Shown here piece by piece: positions 16,514 through 25,068 of a DNA stretch of 64,000 nt; within the stretch, counting starts at the first letter, position 1; each line of letters begins with the position of its first letter. The position numbers and the translations under genes are program-made. Origin of the DNA: Pelagibius sp. CAU 1746. GTDB taxonomy: Bacteria > Pseudomonadota > Alphaproteobacteria > Kiloniellales > Kiloniellaceae. The DNA lies in assembly GCF_039839785.1 (NCBI RefSeq), contig NZ_JBDOQT010000002.1, forward strand, positions 1 to 64,000. Reading direction: 5' to 3'. The notes under the pieces were generated by a model that saw only the letters and a list, made by a program, of their open reading frames with translations, was not told where the DNA came from and searched no databases.

Positions 16514-18589
16514 CTAACCGACGCGGATCGCCTCGCGCCGGAACGGCGTTACGTCGGGATCGATGGCCTCGCCGAACTCGCGGGCGTAGCGGTGGCCGGC
16601 ATAGACGGCGGCGGCAATGGTCGCCGGCGCGTGGCAGTCGCCGATGGTCCGAAGGCTTTCAATCCCCGACTCGCCCCACTGCGCTTCACGGACCTTCAAA
16701 TCCAGATAGATTTCGTCCCGAGGCCGGCGCGAGGTCACCAGCACCAGCGCCGCGCAGTCGAGGCGCGCCGGCGCGCCGGTATAGGCGCAGGCGAGATCGA
16801 CGGCGTCGCCGTCACGCGCGGTCAGCAGCGTGCTGAGACGCAGGGTCACGCCGGCCTGCACCAGGCGCTTGTGCACGAAGGGCTGCTCCATCGTCTTATC
16901 CGTCCAGGGCGAGACCACGGCCGCCGGCGTCACCAGGGTCACCGCGCGCCCGGTCTTGGCCAACAACTCGGCCAACACCCCGCCCATGACGTAACCCTCG
17001 TCGTCGTAGACCACCAGCGGTCCTTCGGGCAGGCGGTCGAGGCCGTCGCCCTCGCCGAGAAAGTCGTCCGGCGTGAAGACGGCCGTACCGTCCAGGCCCG
17101 GCAGCGGCCGGAAGCCGTTGCGCCCGATGCCGTCGCGCCGCCAGGCCGCGCCGGTGGCGATGACGACATGGGGAATGCCATAGCCCAGGATGTCCTCGGC
17201 GGTCAGTCGGCTGGCCAGATACATCTCCACGTTGGCGAGCTTGTGGAGCTGGCCCAGCCGCCAGTCCTTCACCCGGCCCCAGGAGGAAAGCCCGGGCAGG
17301 CGCGATTCATGGAGCGAGCGCCCGCCCCAGGCTCCGGAAGCTTCGGCCAGCACCACCTCCAGGCCGCGCTGGCCGCAGGCGCGCGCCGCCTCCAGCCCGG
17401 CCGGACCGCCGCCGACCACGAGCACCCGCTCGCGGTTCCTCGCGGGAGGGATCGCCTCCGGATGCCAGCCACGCCGCCACTCCTCACCCATGGTCGGGTT
17501 CTGGGTGCAGCGGATCGGCGCCGAGACCTCGTCGCCGGAGACGCAGATATTGCAGCCGATGCACTCGCGGATGTCCTCGATGCGGCCTTCCTCGATCTTC
17601 TTCGGCAGAAAGGGGTCGGCGATGGAGGGCCGCGCCGCGCCGATCATGTCCATAATGCCCTGCTTGACCACCCGCACCATGGCATCCGGCGAGGTGTAGC
17701 GCCCGACCCCGACCACCGGCTTGGTGGTCAGCGACTTCACGAAACCGATGTAGCGCTCCTGATAGCCTTCCTCGGCGAAGCGCGCGGTCTGGCTGTCGTT
17801 CTGCCAGGTGGAGACGTTGACATCCCAGAGGTCGGGAAGCTCGGCCAGACGCTCCACCACCTCACGCCCCTCGCCCTCGGCGGAGATGCCGTCTTCGCCC
17901 AGCAGTTCGTCGACGGCGAAGCGGAAGGCCACGGCGCAGCGGTCGCCGACGGCCTCCTTGGTGTCGATAAGGATTTCCCTGGTCAGGCGCAAACGGTTCT
18001 CCAGGCTGCCGCCGTATTCGTCCGTCCGTTCGTTGTGGCGGCGCGAGAGAAAGTGCTGCAGCACCGTCATGTCGTGGCCGGCATAGACATAGACGATGTC
18101 GAAGCCGGCCTCCCGCGCGCGCAAGGCCGCCTGGCGGTGCCAGCGCCGCAGGTTCGCGATGTCGGTCTTGTCCATGGCGCGGGCCTGAAGCGGCGCGCCG
18201 TTGTCGATCACGCGGTGCGAGGGGGCCAGCGGCACCTCGCGGCTGTAATGGTTGGCGGCATGCTGTCCGTTGTGGACCAGCTCGATGCCTGCCAGGCCCC
18301 CCTGGGCATGGACCGCCTCCGTCAGAGCCCGCAGGTGCGGCAGATCCTGATCGTCCCAGATGCGGTTCTCCAGATAGGGCGTCACCTCGGCCGAGTGATG
18401 AATCTCCGCTTCCTCGGTGCAGACCACGGCCCAGCCGCCCTCGGCCTTGACCCCACGCATGGCCGCGCTGGAACTGGGGTAGCGGTAGCCCATGCCGCAG
18501 CAGTGCGGCACCTGATAGAAGCGGTTGCGAGCGGTAACCGGGCCGATCCGCACCGGCTCGAAGAGAATGTCGTAACGAGGATCGCGCAT
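16514..18589 (-). CDS. Iron-sulfur flavoprotein amine dehydrogenase (trimethylamine/dimethylamine/histamine dehydrogenase family)
   Basis: Protein of 691 residues. This family oxidatively deaminates or demethylates amines using covalent FMN, a 4Fe-4S cluster and an ADP-binding domain. Cys30 in FYQVPHCCG matches the 6-S-cysteinyl-FMN Cys30 of trimethylamine dehydrogenase. Tyr169 and His172 (VYVYAGHD) match the catalytic pair. Cluster cysteines are 343, 346, 349 and 361. GGGPAGLEAAR starts the nucleotide domain near 393. Of the aromatic bowl that binds trimethylamine, only Trp262 is kept: position 60 is Glu and position 353 is Asp. So the substrate is probably another amine. The ATG at 18589 is used and the long N-terminal frame beyond it is rejected. 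Electron-transfer partners are not nearby. Confidence 0.85.
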   Translation of the reverse strand: MRDPRYDILFEPVRIGPVTARNRFYQVPHCCGMGYRYPSSSAAMRGVKAEGGWAVVCTEEAEIHHSAEVTPYLENRIWDDQDLPHLRALTEAVHAQGGLAGIELVHNGQHAANHYSREVPLAPSHRVIDNGAPLQARAMDKTDIANLRRWHRQAALRAREAGFDIVYVYAGHDMTVLQHFLSRRHNERTDEYGGSLENRLRLTREILIDTKEAVGDRCAVAFRFAVDELLGEDGISAEGEGREVVERLAELPDLWDVNVSTWQNDSQTARFAEEGYQERYIGFVKSLTTKPVVGVGRYTSPDAMVRVVKQGIMDMIGAARPSIADPFLPKKIEEGRIEDIRECIGCNICVSGDEVSAPIRCTQNPTMGEEWRRGWHPEAIPPARNRERVLVVGGGPAGLEAARACGQRGLEVVLAEASGAWGGRSLHESRLPGLSSWGRVKDWRLGQLHKLANVEMYLASRLTAEDILGYGIPHVVIATGAAWRRDGIGRNGFRPLPGLDGTAVFTPDDFLGEGDGLDRLPEGPLVVYDDEGYVMGGVLAELLAKTGRAVTLVTPAAVVSPWTDKTMEQPFVHKRLVQAGVTLRLSTLLTARDGDAVDLACAYTGAPARLDCAALVLVTSRRPRDEIYLDLKVREAQWGESGIESLRTIGDCHAPATIAAAVYAGHRYAREFGEAIDPDVTPFRREAIRVG

Positions 18590-18751
18590 GGAGGCACCCG
18601 GGGACTGAGAAGAATGGCTTCCCTGGTAATAGCCGCCGCAGCAGGCCCGGCGCCACCGCAAAAACGCCGCGGGGCGGCGCGGCGTTGATCCTCGCCTCCA
18701 GGAGCGATAGACAGGGGCCACAGACCGCAACGGCCGGAGCAGGACACCATC

Positions 18752-19759
18752 ATGCGCAGCGACCGCAACGCCCCGCGGGGTGTAATTCACATTCTGGAAT
18801 TGGACTCCGCCCTGTTGCGCGGCAACCTGCTGGGCGACCCGACGGAACGCCAGGTTCCGGTCTACCTGCCGGCCGGTCACGACGGCGCGGGCCTGCCTTT
18901 GCTGGTCGATCTGGTGGGCTTCACGTCCGGAGGACCGGCTCACCTCAACTGGAAGAACTTCGGCGAGAACCTGCCCGAGCGCCTGGACCGGCTGATTGCA
19001 GCGGGCGAACTGCCGCCGGTGGCCGTCGCCTTCCCCGACTGTTTCACCCGCCTGGGCGGCAACCAGTACGTCAACTCCGCCGCCCTCGGCCCTTGGGAGG
19101 ACATCCTGATCCGGGAGGTCGTGCCTCTGATCGAAGACCGCTTCGCTTGCGGCGGGCCCGGCCGGCGCGGCCTCTTCGGCAAATCCTCCGGCGGCTACGG
19201 CGCGCTGGTCAACGCAATGCGTCACGCCGACTTCTGGGCCGCCGCCGCCTGCCATTCCGGCGACATGGCTTTCGAGCTCTGCTATCTGCCGGACATGCCG
19301 GCAACGCTGAGAGCGCTGGCCAAGAAGGACGGCTCCGTCGAGACCTTCATCACCGACTTCGAGGCCGGGCCGAAGTGGTCCGGCGGCGACCTTCACATCC
19401 TCATGTCACTGGCCATGTGCGCCAGCTACGACCCGGACCCCGCGGCCTTCTGCGGCGTGCGCCTGCCGGTCGATACGGAGACCTGCGAGGTGATCGCCAA
19501 GCGCTGGGCCAACTGGCTGCAGTGGGACCCGGTGATCATGGCCGAGAGCCGGGGGGCGGAGTTGAAGAAGCTGAAGGCGTTGTGGATCGACTGCGGCACC
19601 CAGGACCAGTACAACCTGGTCTATGGCGCCCGCCGGCTGCATCGCGGCCTGACCGGCCTAGGGGTGGACCACGTCTACGAAGAGTTCCCCGACAATCACT
19701 CCTCCATCGACTATCGCCTCGACCGCAGCCTGCCCTTCCTCGCCAGGGCGCTGGCCTAG
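18752..19759 (+). CDS. Alpha/beta-hydrolase esterase (esterase D / enterochelin esterase-like)
   Basis: Protein of 335 residues with a putative esterase (PF00756-like) fold. The nucleophile elbow is GKSSGG with Ser145. The acid is probably the Asp of LWIDCGTQDQYN and the base the His of FPDNHSS near the C-terminus, completing a Ser-Asp-His triad. VDLVGFTSGG near 52 supplies the oxyanion region. No signal peptide is seen, so it is cytoplasmic. AGGA precedes the ATG. It diverges from the amine dehydrogenase by 162 bases and is monocistronic. The natural ester is unknown. Confidence 0.78.
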   Translation: MRSDRNAPRGVIHILELDSALLRGNLLGDPTERQVPVYLPAGHDGAGLPLLVDLVGFTSGGPAHLNWKNFGENLPERLDRLIAAGELPPVAVAFPDCFTRLGGNQYVNSAALGPWEDILIREVVPLIEDRFACGGPGRRGLFGKSSGGYGALVNAMRHADFWAAAACHSGDMAFELCYLPDMPATLRALAKKDGSVETFITDFEAGPKWSGGDLHILMSLAMCASYDPDPAAFCGVRLPVDTETCEVIAKRWANWLQWDPVIMAESRGAELKKLKALWIDCGTQDQYNLVYGARRLHRGLTGLGVDHVYEEFPDNHSSIDYRLDRSLPFLARALA

Positions 19760-19862
19760 CGACGCCCCGCCGGCCTCTCGCCGCGGGGAAAAGGCCGCCG
19801 CACAGGGTGCCTCAGGTCTAGGAAGGAACCGCCCTGCCGGCGTCGAAGCCGCTTGCCGAGGA

Positions 19863-20588
19863 TCAGCGGGCGGCAGTCCCGGCATCGGCCCCCGGCGCGG
19901 GCCCCATCACCAGGCTTTCCGGAATTTCGCCAGCCTGCAGGGCATCGAACTGCCGCGCCAGAGCGAGCGCCGCTTCCAGGTCGTGGCGCTGCAACTGCTG
20001 CCAGACAACGTCCATGTTGGCGCGCACCTGGCGCTCTCCCGCCAGATAGGCGAGCCCATACCAGCGGTAGGCCTCCGCGTAGTCACGCTCCACGGAGACA
20101 CCCTCGGCGTAGAGGAAACCGAGGATCTCCATGGCCTGCGGATCCCGGCGCCGAATGGCGCGCAGGCGGATGGTCGCGACATCTTCCTGCGACAGGTTCG
20201 TGGGCTCGGCGCCTTCCAGAAACGTCAGCCAGCGCGCATCCTCCTCGATCAGCGGCGGCCCCTGCATCGATGGCAGTTCCGCGTTTGCCGGCAACTCCTG
20301 CGGCTCGCCGCACCAACTGGGCGGACGGCGGGCATGGTCGCAAAGATAGATGCGCATCATGGTGGTGGCGTTGGCCCACAAGGGGTGCTCCCAGGGCGAA
20401 GCGCCCGCATCGCCGTTACCGGCGCCCGAAGCTCCGGAAAGGGCACCGGCAGCCTGCGCGTCCCCGGCCTTGGCCCCGGTGTCGTGTCCCTCGGCCGCCT
20501 CGGCCCGCGGCAGGTCGAGCCCGGCCCAAAGCGGGACCGACAGCATGACCGTCAGAACTGTTGCGGAAATCGGGCGTCGCATGATCAT
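19863..20588 (-). CDS. Exported Sel1-repeat protein
   Basis: Protein of 241 residues. Start 20588 is supported by AGGAA seven to eight bases upstream, followed by a signal peptide (MRRPISATVLTVMLSVPLWAG). A low-complexity Ala/Gly linker follows, then a region with two Cys (LCDHARRPPSWCGEP). Near 150-185 there is Sel1/TPR-like sequence: DPQAMEILGFLYAEGVSVE and YAEAYRWYGLAYLAGE. Such repeats mediate protein contacts in the periplasm. It lies 47 bases downstream of the next small gene on the same strand. The specific role is unknown. Confidence 0.7.
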   Translation of the reverse strand: MIMRRPISATVLTVMLSVPLWAGLDLPRAEAAEGHDTGAKAGDAQAAGALSGASGAGNGDAGASPWEHPLWANATTMMRIYLCDHARRPPSWCGEPQELPANAELPSMQGPPLIEEDARWLTFLEGAEPTNLSQEDVATIRLRAIRRRDPQAMEILGFLYAEGVSVERDYAEAYRWYGLAYLAGERQVRANMDVVWQQLQRHDLEAALALARQFDALQAGEIPESLVMGPAPGADAGTAAR

Positions 20589-20635
20589 TCGGAAATTCCT
20601 GCCGCGCGCCGCCCGGGCCGCGCCGCGGTCGTCCC

Positions 20636-20956
20636 TCAGCAGGCGTTGGCGGCTGCGGGGCGGTGCGCCTCGAGCGCGCCCGGCAGGATCGAGAGGACAT
20701 CCTCGATCAACCGGCCCTGGGCCAGGGGCTGCCAGGCCGCGTCCAGCGCGTAGTACCAGCCCTGGGACTTGCCGATGGCGCAGATCAGGCATTGATGGTC
20801 ATAGTCGAGCAGGGCGATAACCAGCTCGCCGGCTTCGGTCTCGACGGGCACGCAGGCACCGGCCAGGCCGCGATCCACCAGTTCGCTTCCGCGGTTCAGC
20901 AGGACATGGATGTCCGCCCGCGTAAAATCAGGATAACCAAGGGGCAATACCGACAT
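20636..20956 (-). CDS. Hypothetical protein, 106 residues
   Basis: I do not recognise the family. The protein begins MSVLPLGYPDFTRADIHVLL and ends in an Ala-rich tail with Cys. It is soluble with an alternating hydrophobic pattern (LVIALLDYDHQCLICAIG) suggesting a small alpha/beta fold. GGTGGAG lies ten bases before the ATG. It probably shares a transcript with the Sel1 gene 47 bases downstream. Confidence 0.6.
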   Translation of the reverse strand: MSVLPLGYPDFTRADIHVLLNRGSELVDRGLAGACVPVETEAGELVIALLDYDHQCLICAIGKSQGWYYALDAAWQPLAQGRLIEDVLSILPGALEAHRPAAANAC

Positions 20957-21157
20957 GGACTACTCCACCGTTGGCGGCTTTGCCCTTTACATTCCTCCCC
21001 AAACGTAACGATGTGGTAAATGCGCGGCGGCAATCGCTCGGATTGGCCGGGCTGCTGAATTGTTTTCGTTAACAAGAGGTTACCAGCCAGCTTCCAGCCG
21101 CCGTTCCCGGTCCGGAAATCAGCCCGGCGGGCTGGGCCGCCGCTCCCTGCGCGAGGC

Positions 21158-21643
21158 TCAGTCGCGGAAGTTTTCGTACTGCAGCGGCTGCTCGATCTTC
21201 ATGTCTTTCACAAAGGCGATGGCCTCCTGCAGGTCGTCGCGCTTCTTGCCCGTGACCCGCAAGGTATCTCCCTGAATGGCGACCTGGACCTTCAGCTTGC
21301 TGCCTTTCAGTTCCTTGACGATCTTTTTCGCCAGATCCTGCGCGATCCCTTGCTTGATGGTGACCTCCTGGCGGATGGAATTGCCGGACGCCTTTTCCGG
21401 CTTGCCCAGATCGCAGACGCCGGGGTCGATCTTCCGGCGGGTCAGATAGGTGCTCAGCAGGTCGTGCATTTGCCGCAGCTTCAGATCGTCGTCGGCCAGG
21501 ATCGTCAGTACCGCCTCCTTACGTTCGATCGAACAGTTCGCGCCCTTGAAGTCGTAGCGGGTCCCGATCTCCCGCATCATGCCACTGACGGCATTGTCGA
21601 CCTCGTTCAGATCGGTTTCCGAGACAATATCGAACGACGGCAT
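21158..21643 (-). CDS. yajQ: YajQ-family nucleotide-binding protein
   Basis: Protein of 161 residues, the full family length. YajQ proteins have two ferredoxin-like folds. They bind nucleotides including cyclic di-GMP in some species and act with partner regulators. Signature segments are MPSFDIVSETDLNEVDNAV at the start, RYDFKG near 29 and the C-terminal EAIAFVKDMKIEQPLQYENFRD. GGGGGA lies upstream of the chosen ATG; the longer open frame is rejected. Upstream and on the other strand is a PilZ gene, another cyclic-di-GMP-linked family, which makes a signalling role plausible. Confidence 0.95.
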   Translation of the reverse strand: MPSFDIVSETDLNEVDNAVSGMMREIGTRYDFKGANCSIERKEAVLTILADDDLKLRQMHDLLSTYLTRRKIDPGVCDLGKPEKASGNSIRQEVTIKQGIAQDLAKKIVKELKGSKLKVQVAIQGDTLRVTGKKRDDLQEAIAFVKDMKIEQPLQYENFRD

Positions 21644-22116
21644 TGCAAGTATCCCCCAACTTCTGAATAGGAACTGGCCGGCCCCTGCCGCCCGAACCGT
21701 ACCGGGCCGAGTCGCCGGGCCGCCAGTTTCGCCCAGATCGCCCTCCGCGAGAAGCACCCAGGCCCGAATTGCCGCGGCCTGCGGTGCCGCCGGCCGCCCC
21801 GCGGCAAGACTCCACAAGTATTCGGTCAAGAACACCGTTGGTCAGAAGCGCGGAAGATCTTCACGCAAACTGCAGAGACCTGGGGTTTTCCGCCGCCGGG
21901 GGTGACGGATCGGGCCGATGCCGCCGCCGCCCCACCGCATACAAGCAAATTACCACCAAATCGAAGAGCTGCAATTACACGAGAAGTCGTGGATTTTCTG
22001 GCCGTGACTTTTTTGTGGTCTTGGCCGATTGAAAAAGAACGAAGACGATTAGTAACTTGTTAACCTATCTCGCCAATGCTCTACCTGGGCCTGAGTAGAC
22101 CGAGAACGGAGTTCCG
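21644..22116. other. 473-base spacer without a recognised gene
   Basis: The yajQ start and the PilZ start face away from each other across this gap, so it should contain both promoters. The half nearest PilZ (about 21940-22075) is clearly AT-richer than its surroundings. No open frame with convincing codon use, tRNA or strong hairpin is seen. Confidence 0.5.
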
Positions 22117-22467
22117 ATGACTTCGAAGATTGGACCAGAGCACCTGCGAGATTTCGAGCGCCGCCGATCGCTGCGCTTCGTGCTGCCGCATCAGGAGGAC
22201 GTCGTCCTGACCGCGGCAGGGCGAGAGTATCGCGGTAAGCTCGAGGACGTCTCCGTCGGCGGAGCCAAGCTGCGTCTCACCGGCGGGCCGCCGGCGCCCT
22301 CGGACGTCTCCCTGAGCCACGAAAGCGCGGGCGTCATCGACGGCGTCTGCATGTGGCACGACGGCGAAAGCCTGGGCATTTCCTTCGAACTCACCGACCC
22401 GGCGCTGCGTCTGATCTCGCTCTGCCTGCGCCAGGGCGTGCCCAACGGCAATATCCACGCCGCCTAG
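22117..22467 (+). CDS. PilZ-domain protein
   Basis: Single-domain protein of 116 residues. PilZ domains bind cyclic di-GMP through an RxxxR segment and a (D/N)xSxxG segment, and both are intact: Arg16 to Arg20 in RRRSLRF, and Asp44-x-Ser46-x-x-Gly49 in DVSVGG. GGAG lies upstream of the ATG. With no output domain it likely works through a partner, for example at flagellum or surface. The gene is followed by a convergent fliN, 86 bases away. Confidence 0.9.
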   Translation: MTSKIGPEHLRDFERRRSLRFVLPHQEDVVLTAAGREYRGKLEDVSVGGAKLRLTGGPPAPSDVSLSHESAGVIDGVCMWHDGESLGISFELTDPALRLISLCLRQGVPNGNIHAA

Positions 22468-22553
22468 CCCGGTCTTGCCGGGGTCACGGTCCTGAGTTTC
22501 CGTTTCACGAGTGAAGTTGGACGAGACCCGCCATCGGGCCGCGGGCGGCGGCG

Positions 22554-22997
22554 TCAGCTGCCTTCGCGCTTGACGATCTCGGTGATCTCGATGGCGATGC
22601 GGTCCTCCACCACAACCACCTCGCCCTTGGCGACGAGTTGATCGTTGATGCGCATTTCGATTTCGTCACCCAGGCTGGTCTCCAGCTCCACGACGGCGCC
22701 GCGCCCCATACGCAGCAGCTGGCTGACCGGCATCGAGGCCGTGCCCAGAATTGCGTAAGCTTCCAGCGAAACCTCGTGGATGGCAGGGATCTTTACGAGC
22801 GGCACCTCGCCGGCGCCCTCGGCGGAGGTGGGTTCGGGCGCCGCGTCGCCGCCGCCTTCCTCCGCTTCGCCTTCCGCCGCCATGGCTTCCCATTCCGCCA
22901 TCATGGCGTCCTGGTCGACATCGCCCTCTTCCGCGGACTCTTCGGCCGTGGATTCTTCGGCCGGCGTCTCGGCCTTTTTCTCGTCTTCGTCCGGCAT
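22554..22997 (-). CDS. fliN: Flagellar motor switch protein FliN
   Basis: Protein of 147 residues. FliN sits in the C-ring and controls export and rotation direction. Residues about 1-70 are a highly acidic, probably disordered extension (Glu/Ala-rich), and the C-terminal 75 residues are the SpoA/FliN domain (PAIHEVSLEAYAILGTASMP, then LLRMGRGAVVELETSLGDE and DQLVAKGEVVVVEDRIAIEI). The domain matches FliN rather than FliM by size. It stands alone, away from other flagellar genes, and is convergent with a PilZ gene. Confidence 0.92.
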   Translation of the reverse strand: MPDEDEKKAETPAEESTAEESAEEGDVDQDAMMAEWEAMAAEGEAEEGGGDAAPEPTSAEGAGEVPLVKIPAIHEVSLEAYAILGTASMPVSQLLRMGRGAVVELETSLGDEIEMRINDQLVAKGEVVVVEDRIAIEITEIVKREGS

Positions 22998-23163
22998 GTC
23001 TGACCTGCCCGCTGTTCGGCGTCCCCATCGCCCGCCCCGGAGCGTCCCGCCCCTCCTAAGGGGAGAGCGAATCGGCTGCCAGATAATAGGAGAGCGGCAG
23101 CCCCTCCGCAAAGCGATCCTGCGACGCCTTACCTTGCGGCGGCGCTTGTGGCAAGTTCGCCGG

Positions 23164-23664
23164 ATGCTACCACACCGCACCACCGCCGGCGGGCACGCCC
23201 TGCGCCTCGCTCTCGCCGTCCTGCTGTCTCTCGGCCTCGTTGCCCCGGTCCCTGCCCAGATGGGCAAGGCGGACATCCGCGGCCAGGCGCCCCAGGCAAT
23301 CGATTCGGGCCTGCTCGATTTTGGCGGCAAGCCCGTTTATCTCTACGGCCTGCGCGGCGCGCGTCCCGATCAGAGCTGCACCATGCGCAGCGGCCAGACT
23401 TGGCCCTGCGGGCGCGAAGCACGCTGGGCGGCCCGCAACCGCATCGCAAACCACTGGGTCGAATGCGTCGAGCGGGCCCGCGGCCCCGGCGGCGAAGTCT
23501 TCGCCCTCTGCTATCTCGGTGGAGTCGGCGGGCCTGAGTTGAATGCCTGGCTCGTCGAGCAGGGCTGGGCTCTGGCCGCCCGCGACTATGCCCAGGACTA
23601 CGCGGCCGCCGAAGACGCCGCCCGGGCGGCAGGCCGGGGCCTGTGGCGCGGTCAACAACCTTAA
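23164..23664 (+). CDS. Exported thermonuclease (SNase)-like protein
   Basis: Protein of 166 residues with an N-terminal signal peptide (ALRLALAVLLSLGLVAPVPA). The rest resembles alphaproteobacterial staphylococcal-nuclease-like proteins: a barrel-like segment (GKPVYLYGLRGARPDQSC), CYLGGVGGPELNAWLVEQGW and the ending YAAAEDAARAAGRGLWRG. The classical Arg-Glu-Arg active-site set is not obvious, so nuclease activity is uncertain. Start 23164 is the ATG directly before the signal peptide; the frame open far upstream overlaps fliN antisense and is rejected. Confidence 0.72.
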   Translation: MLPHRTTAGGHALRLALAVLLSLGLVAPVPAQMGKADIRGQAPQAIDSGLLDFGGKPVYLYGLRGARPDQSCTMRSGQTWPCGREARWAARNRIANHWVECVERARGPGGEVFALCYLGGVGGPELNAWLVEQGWALAARDYAQDYAAAEDAARAAGRGLWRGQQP

Positions 23665-23845
23665 CCAATCCCGATCACACCAGTACCCGCCAGGTCAGAG
23701 AGCCGTGAAAGTCTGTGAAAATCTGCGGAAGTTAACTATTAACAGAAAAAATTAAATAAAAATCGAAACGATATCTTGGTTATTTATTACATTATATAGT
23801 TAATTATTTGCATTTCGATTGATTTTTGAGAAGCCGCTGGCTACC

Positions 23846-23965
23846 ATAATACTACTGCTATGCCAGTATTAAGCCATACGGTGTCCAAGCGACAACACTG
23901 TGTGACCTACCTAAAGCCACGAATATTCCTCTCGGCCCCGGAATTCCCCCTCCGGGGCCTTTTTT
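23846..23965 (+). ncRNA. Candidate small RNA ending in a strong terminator
   Basis: In the 354-base gap between the nuclease-like gene and the Tad genes, an AT-rich block (about 23735-23850) is followed by roughly 110 bases with no open frame, ending in a textbook Rho-independent terminator. Near its start, TAATACT (23847-23853) is mirrored by AGTATTA (23865-23871). The terminator is 270 bases past the nearest forward gene, so it more likely ends a separate short transcript. The transcription start is a guess. Confidence 0.45.
23934..23965 (+). terminator. Rho-independent terminator
   Basis: GGCCCCGG (23934-23941) pairs perfectly with CCGGGGCC (23952-23959) around a 10-base loop and is followed at once by six T. 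The T-run is only on the forward strand, so it does not serve the reverse-strand Tad operon. Confidence 0.9.
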
Positions 23966-24018
23966 CTGAGGCTCTCCGCCGCAAGCCGGAGAAGTGGCGG
24001 GGAAAAGGCGCCCTCGGG

Positions 24019-24543
24019 CTAACGCCCGCAGCCGATGGGCGAACCGGTGACCACCGGAGCGGCCCCCAGGGGCGGCGGGATCAGGAAGCCCCGCGAATTG
24101 CCGCTGATGGTGACGGTATCGTCCGGCAGAAAGGGCATCAGGAATTCGAAGTTGTAGCTGACTTCGACGGAGATGGTGCGGGTGTTGTCCGCCGGATTGA
24201 CGGGACCGGTGACCACGATGGCGTTGATGCGGGACCGCTTGACGCCCAGGAGGCAGTCTTCCGTCAGGTCGCGCACCTCCTCCTCGCTGATGCTGTAGTT
24301 CACCACCGCATAGCGCGTCGCCTCCTCCGCGGCGAAGGTCACCACGCCCTGAGTGTAGGCAGCCCGCCCCAGTTCGATCACCCCGAAGAACAGCGTCAGG
24401 AAGACCGGCGCCATGAGGGCGAACTCGACGGCCGTGATGCCCGCACAGTCGCTGCACAGGCGGCGCCAAGCGCCCGGGAAGTGCCGGCGCTGGACCTCCG
24501 GGTTTTCGATCGGCAAGACCGCTGAAAACTGCATCGGCGTCAT
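24019..24543 (-). CDS. TadE-like pilus assembly / minor pilin protein (second copy)
   Basis: Protein of about 174 residues. It has a short cytoplasmic lead, then the TadE signature GITAVEFALMAPVFLTLFF with GVIELGRAAYTQG (residues about 37-68), a membrane helix with the conserved Glu of pseudopilins. The remainder is periplasmic. It is the third gene of a tight reverse-strand operon; only two bases separate it from the previous stop. The ATG at 24543 sits directly after GAGG, so the ATG at 24534, nine bases from that GAGG, may be the true start. Processing by a TadV-type peptidase is expected from the family; the rest of a tad locus is not here. Confidence 0.85.
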   Translation of the reverse strand: MTPMQFSAVLPIENPEVQRRHFPGAWRRLCSDCAGITAVEFALMAPVFLTLFFGVIELGRAAYTQGVVTFAAEEATRYAVVNYSISEEEVRDLTEDCLLGVKRSRINAIVVTGPVNPADNTRTISVEVSYNFEFLMPFLPDDTVTISGNSRGFLIPPPLGAAPVVTGSPIGCGR

Positions 24544-24545
24544 CC

Positions 24546-25055
24546 TCAATTCAGCCGCACCGAGCCCTCGGCGGCCAGATCCACGCTCGTCCCAACGCCG
24601 GGATAGGCGAAGAGCAGATCAAAATCCTGGCTGAGCCGCACTCGCACGAAAGCGGAGCGTTCGATGCCGCCGCTGCAGAGCGCCACGCCGCCGGGCGCCG
24701 AACACTGGGATGGGGAACCGTCCGGGCATTCGCAATAGAATTCCACATCCAATGCGGTACCCGGCGCGCCCTCGTAGAAGGGCGCCGTCTCCCATACCGC
24801 CGTGCGGATCGGATTGACATCGCCCTGCTGGGGACGCCGCACCAGGGCATACTGCGTGCCCGCGCGCACGGCATTCTCCAGCTCGGCATGGCGCTTGTAG
24901 GCCAAGCCGAAATCGATGACGCCGATCATCAGGAGCCCCAGGACCGTTGCCACGAAGGCGCCCTCGATGGTCACGACGCCTCTGCGACAGGCACCGAGCT
25001 TCCGCCAGTGGCGGACGGCGGCGGTACCCCAGCGTGCCAGATTCTTTCCCAGCAT
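24546..25055 (-). CDS. TadE-like pilus assembly / minor pilin protein (first copy)
   Basis: Protein of 169 residues. GVVTIEGAFVATVLGLLMIG followed by VIDFGLAYKRHAELENAVR is a TadE-type transmembrane and helix segment. The periplasmic part has four Cys (CECPDGSPSQC and LCSGG) that could form disulfides. GGGGGAGGCAGGTC directly precedes the chosen ATG at 25055; the longer frame using TTG is rejected. It sits between the TadG-like gene (13-base gap) and the second TadE-like gene and was probably made by duplication, although the two differ widely in sequence. Confidence 0.85.
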   Translation of the reverse strand: MLGKNLARWGTAAVRHWRKLGACRRGVVTIEGAFVATVLGLLMIGVIDFGLAYKRHAELENAVRAGTQYALVRRPQQGDVNPIRTAVWETAPFYEGAPGTALDVEFYCECPDGSPSQCSAPGGVALCSGGIERSAFVRVRLSQDFDLLFAYPGVGTSVDLAAEGSVRLN

Positions 25056-25068
25056 GACCTGCCTCCCC

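Noticed and set aside
16406-18688. A 760-codon forward frame
   Set aside because: It lies opposite the amine dehydrogenase, which has all catalytic motifs. The forward product is low-complexity and matches nothing.
18590-19396. N-terminal extension of the amine dehydrogenase to 960 residues
   Set aside because: The extension runs antisense through the esterase gene. The ATG at 18589 places Cys30 exactly where the FMN-linking Cys of the family is.
23665-23933. A Flp-type pilin gene ahead of the Tad genes
   Set aside because: No frame with a prepilin motif (G-x4-E followed by a hydrophobic stretch) was found in the gap; it is AT-rich and non-coding.
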